DNA of 64,000 bases from Castor canadensis (Eukaryota > Chordata > Mammalia > Rodentia > Castoridae): NCBI RefSeq assembly GCF_047511655.1, contig NC_133405.1, positions 90,741,046-90,805,045 on the forward strand, given 5' to 3'. Each line of letters starts with the position of its first letter. The first letter of the stretch is position 1. Of the stretch, positions 55,893-64,000 are shown in pieces. The position numbers and the translations under genes are program-made. The notes beneath the pieces were generated by a model. It had not been told where the DNA came from. It worked only from the letters and a program-made list of their open reading frames with translations, and searched no databases.

Positions 55893-56434
55893 CACATCAG
55901 TTACAATTTCTCTGGGATAAATGCCCAGGAGTGTAATTGCTTGATCTTATAGTAAGTGCATGTTAGTTTTACAAGAAAACACTATCCTTTCCTAAAATTG
56001 TTGTACAATTTTACATTCCATCCATAATAAGACAGTGATCTGGTTTCTCCAAATCTTGCCAGCATCTGTTGCCAGAATTTGTTAGCAAGAGGCGTGTATA
56101 ATATTTCACTGTGGTTTTTAACATTGATTTCTCCAATGGATAACTGTTTTGAATTATCCTTTCATATGCTTTTTTGATATCCTCCTTTTTCAGGTCTTTT
56201 GCCCATTTTCTAATTGGATTCTTTGCTTTTTCGCTTTTATAAAAATGTTGACTCTTGAGCATTTATATATATATATATATACATATGAATCCTTTGTCAA
56301 ATATGTAGTTTGCAAATGTTTCATCTCAGTTTATAGCTTGCCTTTTCATCCCTTTAATAAGAGTTTTTTACATAGCAAAAGTTTTAATTTTAAGGAAGTC
56401 CAATTTATTGATGTCCTTTTTCTTTTTCAAGATA

Positions 56435-56592
56435 GTGAGTGAGCCAGGCATGGTAGCGTATATCTGTAATCCCACACTTGGAAGGCCAAAATAGCAGGAT
56501 CTTGAATTTGAAGCCAGCCTATGCTACAAAGCCAAGTTCCAGGTCAGCATGAGCAACATAACAAGACCCTATCTCAAAAAAAAAAAACCCTA
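56435..56592 (+). repeat. B1-like SINE
   Basis: 'gccaggcatggtagcgtatatctgtaatcccacacttggaagg...' with an A-rich end. Confidence 0.85.
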
Positions 56593-56741
56593 CAAAATAA
56601 ATAGATTAAAAAATGTTTTTATGTCATTTCTAAGAACTTTTCAACAAGGCTTAGCATCTGAAGATTTCTTCCTATTTTCTATCTTCTAAAGTCTTATAAT
56701 TTTAATTTTTACATTTAAGTCTGTTATTCATGTAGTTTTAA

Positions 56742-56868
56742 AGGTTTTTTTTTTGTTTTAAGTTTTTGTTTTGTTATGAGGTATCAGAAATTGAACCCAG
56801 GGCAGTAGGTATGACAGGAAGTGCTGCCAGCAAATGCTCTACCAATGAGTTTCATCCCCAGTCTCTAG
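56742..56868 (-). repeat. ID-like SINE, reversed
   Basis: 'attgaacccagggcagtagg...gctctaccaatgagtttcatccccag' preceded by a T-rich tail. Confidence 0.75.
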
Positions 56869-57027
56869 TTTTAAAATTTTATTGAGGTATGAAGTTTAGG
56901 TTGAAGTTCATTTTCTTCTGGAGTGGTGTCATAGCTATGGATATCCAATCACTAAAGCACAGTTTGTTTTAAAGACATCTTTTGTCTACTGAGTTGTTTT
57001 TGTACCTTTGTCAAAAATCAGTTAACT

Positions 57028-57332
57028 AAGCCAGTGTGGTTGTGCAGACCTATAATCCCAGCTACACAGAGGGAAGAGATATACAGGATCATGATTTGAG
57101 GCCAGCCCAGGGGAAAAAGCATCATCCAACATGCACATCTATGGTCTGTGGTCCCAGCTATGTAGAAAGAGGATCATAGTCCATGACAAGTCAAGCAAAA
57201 ATGCATGACCATATCTGAAAAATAAACTAAAGCAAAAAGTGCTGGAGGTGTGGTTCAATTATTAAGGATGCTTGCCTAGTAAGCACAGGCCTTGAATTCA
57301 AACCCTAGTACAACCAAAACTAAAAAAAAAAT
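57028..57332 (+). repeat. B1/ID composite SINE
   Basis: 'aagccagtgtggttgtgcagacctataatcccagctacacag...' then '...gctggaggtgtggttcaattattaaggatgcttgcctagtaagc...' with an A tail. Confidence 0.85.
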
Positions 57333-58400
57333 CAGTATGATGCTATTTTTGAGTTCTCCATTCCATTTCACTCTTCTGTACTTATTCATCTACAATACCA
57401 CAGTATTGATTACTGCAACACAATGAAGTATCAAAATTATCTGGATGATCTCTCCCACTTTATTCTTCTTTTTCAAAATTATCTTTCAATTCTTTTGTCT
57501 TTTCCCTATATTCTGAAATCATCCTGTACACACACACACACACATACACAAAAACCTGCTGGGATTTTGATAGGAATTACACTCAAATTGTGCATCAATT
57601 TAGGGAGAATTAATACCTTTCCTATGATGATTGTTCCAATACATAACAGTATATGTTTCCATTTATTTTGGTCTTCTTTGGTTTCTACATTAAAGTTTTA
57701 CAGGTTTTTATTATAGAAGGCCTGTACATGTTTTATTAATTTATACATAATTTCATGTTTAGTCATCGTAAGTGGTGCTGTTTTTAATTTTTGTTTTGCT
57801 AAGGTATATAAAATAAAACTGATAATGGTTATGTTGATCTTATAACCTTGCTGGACTCAATAGTTCTAGGAAGGTTTTATTTTCTGGTAGATTTTGGGGA
57901 ATTTCTACAAATACTATCATGATATCTGAATATAGTACATTTTATTTCTTTCTTGCTGATCTGTTTGATTTTTCTTTTCTTTCTTAACTGAGGTTATTAG
58001 AATTTCCAATACTAATGATGCATGGTGAGTGCATGCGTCATTCCCTTATTCCTGATCATGAGGAGAAATCATTCAGTCTCTTACCAGTAATTTTGATGAT
58101 AGCTGAAGGTTTAATGTAAATTGTTTGTTTTAAAGAAGTTATCCTCTACTACTGGGTTGTTGACAGTTTTTGTAATAAATGGGTTGTTGGATTTTCTCCA
58201 ATAATTTTTCTCCAATCAATACAATATGATTTTTATTCTTTAGCTTGTTGATATGGTAGATTATATTGACTTGTTTATGAATGTCAAACCATACATGGAA
58301 TGGTCAAGCATACACTGATAATGGTGTATAACTTTTTCTATGTTGTTGGATTTAATTTGCTATTATTTTGTTGAACTTTTTGCATCTATGTTCATCAGAC

Positions 58401-58403
<3 letters not shown>

Positions 58404-58477
<74 letters not shown>

Positions 58478-58484
58478 CTCTGAC
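58404..58484. repeat. (CT)n microsatellite
   Basis: About 39 uninterrupted CT units followed by cctctctctg. It produces a long Leu/Ser open frame that is not a gene. Confidence 0.95.
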
Positions 58485-58840
58485 TCAGGGCCTCAAAGGG
58501 CCTCACTCATGCTAAGCACCAACTCACACAAAATTACACTACATAGGGTTTCTTTTCATTCTTTGAAGAGAGGGCCTAGGGTTACCTTTATTCAGGAACC
58601 CACAATATCCACTGATTCCTTGCTTTCCCTATGCTTTTCGTCCCCACACAATCAATGTGAGGCTGGAGGCTAAGCCTTGAAAAGCATCAATGACAAGGGT
58701 GAAGAAAAACTAAAAATCTATGGCTTTTTTAACCTGTCAAGAGAAATTAAGTTTCAGGGCAAATCACCCCTCCTGAAATCTTGAAGGTATGATAAGCAAA
58801 TGTAGAGTTACATATGTATAACTGGAACATCAGAAGGAAA
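58485..58840. other. Unassigned sequence
   Basis: No gene or repeat family is recognised. Confidence 0.4.
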
Positions 58841-59620
58841 AGTGAAAGTGAATGGAGCAGAAGAAACTGCACATAATAAACGGCTAAGAGTTTTCCAAAA
58901 CTAACGACAGGCACCAAAAACTGAAGATCCAGGAAGTTTGAAAAACATCAAACATCCTACTTACAGTGGAACAAGGATAAGAATTGGAGGTGACTTTCAC
59001 AGAAACCATGCTAGTAAGGAGAGAATGTAGGAAAAAAATTTAACTGTTAAAAGAAAACAAACAAAAGCCCAACCAACCCAAATTTCTATATATAATAAAA
59101 GTATCTTTCAAAAGTGAAGAAGGAAAGAAATAAAGGAGAAATACAGACTATTTTAGATGAACAAAAACTGAATGAATTCACTACCAGTAGACCTGTCTTG
59201 CAAGAATTGTTAATATTTTCTTCAGGCAGAAGGAAAATTATTTAGGGCAGAAACTGGAATGGATGGAGCTATCCTTCAAAGAGGAAATGAAATCTGAATT
59301 ACAAAATATTCTGGAGTTCTGTAATCAAAGGAAATATATGTGATACATTTTTCCATTATTGAACAACGACATACAAGAGAAATATCAAATGTAGAGGTAC
59401 ATTAAGGATGAAAATAAAGACATGGAAGGAGTTATGGCATAAATATTAAACAAAGAATATGTAATAATATTAGACATGTTACTATCAGGTAAAACAAAGT
59501 TCACTTAAACCACAATTTAACAGCTATTCAAGAAGAAATAATAAAACCAAAATCATATTATGAGATTATAACACTCCTTTCTAACCAAATGATAGAATAA
59601 TCATATTGAACAATGAGTAC
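58840..59620 (+). mobile_element. Old L1M 3'UTR-type sequence
   Basis: '...gatgaacaaaaactgaatgaattcactaccagtagacctgtcttgcaagaattgttaatattttcttcaggcagaaggaaaatta' follows the known 3' region of ancient L1M elements. Confidence 0.6.
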
Positions 59621-59977
59621 TTTTTGAAACCTCTACATTGATAATATACATGTACACAAATATAAAATATTATGGTGCCTCAAAATTGACACTTCGGAGT
59701 TCTAAACTCTCTCTTCCATGTTTTCTGGACTGAAGCAAACATGATTTTATCTTATTTATTTACATTTGTAGAAGAATTTAAAAATATTTTTAATATATGC
59801 CTACTAGGTGCTATGCATTGTGATAAGTGCTAGACAAATAATGATGAGCAAAAATACTTGTGTTACCTGCTTTTGAACAGTAATGAACCTCATTCTAATA
59901 TAAAGAAAACAGGCTTCCAGAATTTCAAGAAACTTTACTGGGTTTTTTAGTGCCAATTTCAATCATGACAGCAGGCA

Positions 59978-60012
59978 CTGTTTCTTGGCCTTTTAGCTAA
60001 GATCAAATGTTG
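59978..60012 (+). pseudogene. 5' fragment of U2 snRNA, tailless retrocopy
   Basis: tttcttggccttttagctaa and the neighbouring bases match the 5' end of U2 snRNA (about 35 nt, a handful of changes). There is no A tail. A perfect 17-bp duplication, aatcatgacagcaggca, flanks it at 59961-59977 and 60013-60029. Confidence 0.87.
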
Positions 60013-60029
60013 AATCATGACAGCAGGCA

Positions 60030-62040
60030 ACGTGACATCTTAAAATTATATTAAATTCAATTTGGCACAGACTTAAATAAATTACAGCTTAAGTAGTTAC
60101 ATCATAGCAAGGCACATTCCATTAATAAGTAAAAGTTTCAAGAGACAAGGGGAGGAAGCCTATACGTAGAACCTCAATGTACCTCAACCCCCCCTAAAAG
60201 GATGTTTGTTTTCTATGCCTTTGGATGATTTGGCTCGTGGTATTTTGTGACATAGAGCTCCTCTCATTTGCACTATAAAACACGTATATCTGAAGCTCTC
60301 AGATGCTTCGAATATGATTTAGTACCGTATTTGTTCTCAATACTGAACATAAGTATAAAACTTACAAACCACTTAATTTGACAATCATAGATCATTAATG
60401 ATTTTAACAGACATGTAGCTGGACTCAGAAAAGTCCTCACAAAATCCAGCTTATGAAATTTCTTGATTTCATTTTATGAAACAAAGATCATCTGAAAAAT
60501 GTAAGGATATTGTCTATTCCCACTCCATCCTCACATGAACAATTGTGACTAATGCACATCAGCTGAGATTCTTTTGTACATATCACAGTGTTCTATCACA
60601 ATTATTTTGACATAACATTTTTCAAATTCAAATTATTCAAATTTCTTTATAATAATTATATAACACTCTATCATATAAATTTACCTACTGGATTAAATAA
60701 CAAAAATGCTATGTACATTTATTTTTGTTCATTAGATTATCATTGTGGAGATTTTTTTTCTCTTAATATCTCCAATTGTTTCCGTATGACATATTATTAG
60801 AAATGGAATTACTAAGGCCAGGTGTGGTGGCTCACACGTATAAAAAAAGGTGGGGGATGCTACACAGGGAGCACTCCGGAGATGAAGGAGTGCCACTAAA
60901 TATTCAACAGAATATCGATCAGTGAATTTATAAAAGAAAATTATCAGACGTTGGGGAAAGAACCACCTGAGAGGATTAGTGGGGATAAGTGCCAAAAGGA
61001 TTAGAGGAAACAAGTACCAGATGCTCAAACAGGTCTGGAGACCTTGTCAATTCCCATCAGCTAGAACAAAAAACCTCCTAACCTCTTAAATTTTGTGACA
61101 TGGAGTGTTCAGATGGGCTCAGCAGTTGGGGCTAATAAGCTTTAGGCAAAACTCTTCTGTAGTCCTGCTTAGCAAATCTTAAAAAAGATTTAACTGACCT
61201 ATTCATAAGGAGAAAAAAAAATCAAGCAATGCAAACTGATCTAGAACTTACAATAATGTTATACCTAGCAGGTAAGCTCATTAAAAGTTATTATTACAAT
61301 ATTCCATATTCAAAATGCTAGAAGAAAGAATGCTCATGCTAAGTAAAAACATGAGATATATTTAATAAGGTCTAAATCATACATCTAGATATAAAATGAT
61401 AATATTTGAGATGAAAATACACTAGATTAATAATGAACTTGAAGACATAACAACAGAAAATATTATAGATGAAATAAATTTTAAAAACAAATAGAGCATA
61501 AGTGTCTTTATTCATGTGGTTTGCTCTTCCAGGAATACTTGCCCCCATCCCACCCATCTACTCTAAAACCAGTCAGACTCTGGATCTGTCTTCTAGTTTA
61601 ATCTCCATCATCATTTCCTTCTACCTTTATCTCCTTGATTAAGTTAAACCCTCTCTAAATCTATTGACAGAGCCACATACTGCTCCCCCCCACTTCCACA
61701 GTACCTACAACAGTAGCATCAGGGTCTGTCTTCTTCACAAGGCAGCAAGTTCCATACAAGCATGTCTATTTTTGATAACCATGATATCCCCAGCATCTCA
61801 AGTCATATGATGTTGTTGGACCCTACGTTCTGTGTGTTATCACATCTACAATTTTGATTTATTAATTATACTTTCTCCCACAGTTTAAACCTCTCCCTCT
61901 CTTCTGGATATATCCTACCCAACATTCCACCTTCCTTATTAAATAAACCTTGGTTATTATTACAATGCTTTTAGCTGCAGAAAGTGGCAAACATGTGTCA
62001 CAGTGGCAGATTAAACACACACTGATATGATATAAGCTAT
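60030..62040. other. Mostly unassigned AT-rich sequence
   Basis: A 28-base B1 head (ggccaggtgtggtggctcac..., about 60816-60842) is the only named piece; it breaks off abruptly into an A-run. Otherwise I recognise nothing. Confidence 0.4.
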
Positions 62041-62990
62041 CAAATACAACTGGTTGTAATTAACCCACATTATCACACACACCATCTCCATCACGCATAG
62101 TCACAATTACTCAATCTCTACACTTTTGAACAGTATCCAACCACACCCACTATCACATATACAGCCCATATCCCCACTATAAAGGCTACAATCATCCTCC
62201 AAAACTCCTTTCACACATTCTCATGCCATTTGTTTGTCATAAACACTCACAGTCAATGTCCACATCCATCCTGCTCTCACATACATACTTCCCCATTCCT
62301 CAATGACACTCAAACTCTACTTATTTTTCCATCATTCTTTATTCAACAACTCCATCTAGGTACTCAGGATTCCACATTTCAAATTATCATGCACCATGAT
62401 AATGTATGCTCACTGTATCCATTTGTCCTCAAAGACACACTTCCCATTTCCCCTAGCATTTTACACACACACACGCAGAGTCTCTCATCTCCATCATGTC
62501 CTTATCTTCCACTATCACATTACACTTTCCCTACTCTACCCACACAGTATATCCTATTACTCAAAATACCCCACTCACATTTTCACATTCACAATAATTT
62601 TGTTCTTTCCCCACTATGATCACTCCCTCCCCACTCTCTCACATGCAACCTTATGCACGTATATGTACGATTCCCATCCTTTACATTACCATATATACTG
62701 TGTTAACTACCACTATTGCATTCTTATCTCTTCCTGTCACTATCACTCACATTGTTCCTGCCTTCATTATCCCAGTGATTTTACAATATTATGTACCATT
62801 ATTCACACTGTTCCTATTGCCACCATTATGGCACATACCTTGTCCACATACCTTCACCACTCCACTGTCACACAATGTTTTTCCCATCTCCCCATTGAAC
62901 ACATGGCCTACACTACTCAGAATTTTATACTCGTGGTATCCATCCCAATGCAACTGGATTCTAATTTTCTTTACCTTTTCTCTCCTCCTC
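62040..62990. repeat. G-depleted, CA/CT-rich low-complexity tract
   Basis: Over about 950 bases the plus strand has only about 5% G, with many 'ccac', 'cacat', 'tcacac' and 'ctcc' words but no fixed period. It probably derives from an old simple repeat or satellite. Lack of G removes TGA and TAG codons, which explains the long frames of up to 218 codons. Confidence 0.6.
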
Positions 62991-63600
62991 TCTTCTCTTT
63001 TCCCATCCTGCCCCTCCCACACATATTTTCTTATTATGTAGATCTTACATGAAACCAGATATAATGATAAGTTTCTCCCTTGAAGTCTCATTTCAGTTTT
63101 AACAGGCGTTAAGTGGAAGAACACATCATGCTCAAAAGGTATGATGCTTGCTGTTTCCACTTGGTAGATAGTGGCAAATGGATTCTTTTTGGTACATTTG
63201 TCTTTAAGAAGCATTTCCTCATATTTTATTATACCATTTGGATGAAATTTTTAAATATGCTATTGATATGTCATTAAACTGTGCAATTGAGCTACCTGTA
63301 CTTACACTTCAGTCTTCCTAAAATACCCTGACACTTTTTTAGTTACAGTTAAAATTGTGATTGTTTTGGTCCAGAAGAGCTGGACAGGTTCAAGCAAATA
63401 CTGAATGTATCACCGAGCTGTGTTAGAGGGAACACTTAATCTTACTTCTCATATTTCCAAGTGGAGAACTTCAAATAGATGAACACTCCTGGTTTTCTGT
63501 CCACAGGAGGAAGAATGAGCTGCATGAAGAGTATGTTTAGAAGAAACAGCTGAGCATACTTTGTGTAGATCCCTGCCCTCTGCTTTTCTCCTAGGTAGTA
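62990..63600. other. Unassigned sequence
   Basis: No gene or repeat is recognised. Confidence 0.4.
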
Positions 63601-63601
63601 C

Positions 63602-64000
63602 ATTCTTTTATTTTATTTTATTTATTATTCATATGTGCATACAACGCTTGGGTCATTTCTTCCCCCTGCCCCCACCCCCTCCCTTACCACCCACCCTGCC
63701 CCCTCCATCTCCCCCCCACCCCCTCGATACCCGGCAGAAACTATTTTGCCCTTATCTCTAATTCTGTTGAAGAGAGAGTATAAGCAATAATAGGAAGGAA
63801 CAAGGGTTTTTGCTAGTTGAGATAAGGACAGCTATACAGGGAGTTGACTCACATTAATTTCCTGTGCATGTGTGTTACCTTCTAGGTTAATTCTTCTTGA
63901 TCTAACCTTTTATCTAGTTCCTGGTCCCCTTCTCCTATTGACCTCAGTTGCTTTAAAGGTATCTGCTTTAGTTTCTCTGCGTTGAGGGCAACAAATGCTA
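63602..64000 (-). mobile_element. Young L1 3' end, minus strand, running off the window
   Basis: A reversed tail 'ttttattttattttatttattattc' is followed by 'atatgtgcatacaacgcttgggtc', the C-rich tract and 'cggcagaaactattttgccc'. It is nearly the same as 30238-30600 and continues to the window edge. Confidence 0.9.

Larger units (their letters stand above)
53860..58400 (-). mobile_element. Old L1M, minus strand, with nested insertions
   Basis: A reversed 3'UTR ('ggtcccatgtaccctccatccacttccccaatg...') is followed, after a younger L1, by reversed ORF2 ('gagtactattccatggcac...', '...ggataaatgcccaggagtgtaattgc'). It can be followed with gaps to 'tttgctattattttgttgaactttttgcatctatgttcatcag' near 58400. 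Confidence 0.72.

Noticed and set aside
58368-58673. Open frame with a long Leu-Ser repeat
   Set aside because: It is translation of the (CT)n microsatellite.
62230-63052. Overlapping plus-strand open frames of 129, 218 and 141 codons
   Set aside because: The tract is nearly free of G, so TGA and TAG are rare. The His/Ser/Thr/Leu-rich translations show no domain, and three frames are open at once.

Overview
This window is mammalian nuclear DNA, probably from the X chromosome of a rodent. The only intact protein-coding gene I can support is MAGED1 (minus strand, about 41.65-50.03 kb). The rest is intergenic sequence crowded with LINE-1, B1/ID-type composite SINEs, L2, MIR and LTR elements. 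The SINEs join a B1-like head to an ID/tRNA-like body ('...tagagcacctgcctagcaag...', '...gagttcaaaccccagtacc...'). That is what I would expect from a castorimorph rodent such as a beaver, but the species is an inference.

Layout. 0-2.06 kb: unassigned sequence and a degenerate tandem repeat with a period near 205 bp. 2.06-7.46 kb: a minus-strand, gamma-like endogenous retrovirus with two LTRs, a 5-bp target duplication, a Phe-type primer site and decayed gag/pro/pol/env pieces. It is interrupted by sequence that looks like host DNA. 7.5-14.1 kb: an old minus-strand L1 split by a 3-kb insertion. That insertion is a younger plus-strand L1 plus a downstream segment holding a CD1 alpha-3 exon remnant and a MaLR LTR, ending in a poly(A) tail. 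14.3-20.7 kb: L2, an L1 5' region, a head-to-tail B1/ID SINE array and another L1. 20.7-24.1 kb: a pair of perfect hairpins, the first copy of a 1.2-kb duplication, L2 pieces and a full-length U1 snRNA retrocopy. 24.1-29.3 kb: mostly unassigned. 29.3-38.3 kb: deeply nested L1s, including a second 3' transduction, a 5S rRNA fragment and a twin-primed L1. 38.3-41.6 kb: ancient repeats and unassigned sequence.

41.6-50.2 kb: MAGED1. I could trace one non-coding first exon, eleven coding exons and a 3'UTR exon, all with GT-AG borders and compatible phases, giving an open frame of 782 codons. The CpG-rich promoter carries NRF1-like palindromes. 50.67-51.87 kb holds the second copy of the 1.2-kb duplication (about 98.7% identical, direct orientation), so the two copies flank the whole MAGED1 unit. 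52-64 kb: old L1M, a twin-primed younger L1, microsatellites, a truncated U2 snRNA fragment, a G-depleted tract and a young L1 3' end that runs off the window.

The most notable structures are the LINE-1 3' transduction of a CD1 exon with its splice-site-like borders, the mosaic retrovirus with apparent captured host DNA, the near-identical repeats around MAGED1, and several L1-machinery retrocopies of small RNAs (U1, 5S, U2). All family assignments are from reading the sequence and recalling family features; no database search was run.
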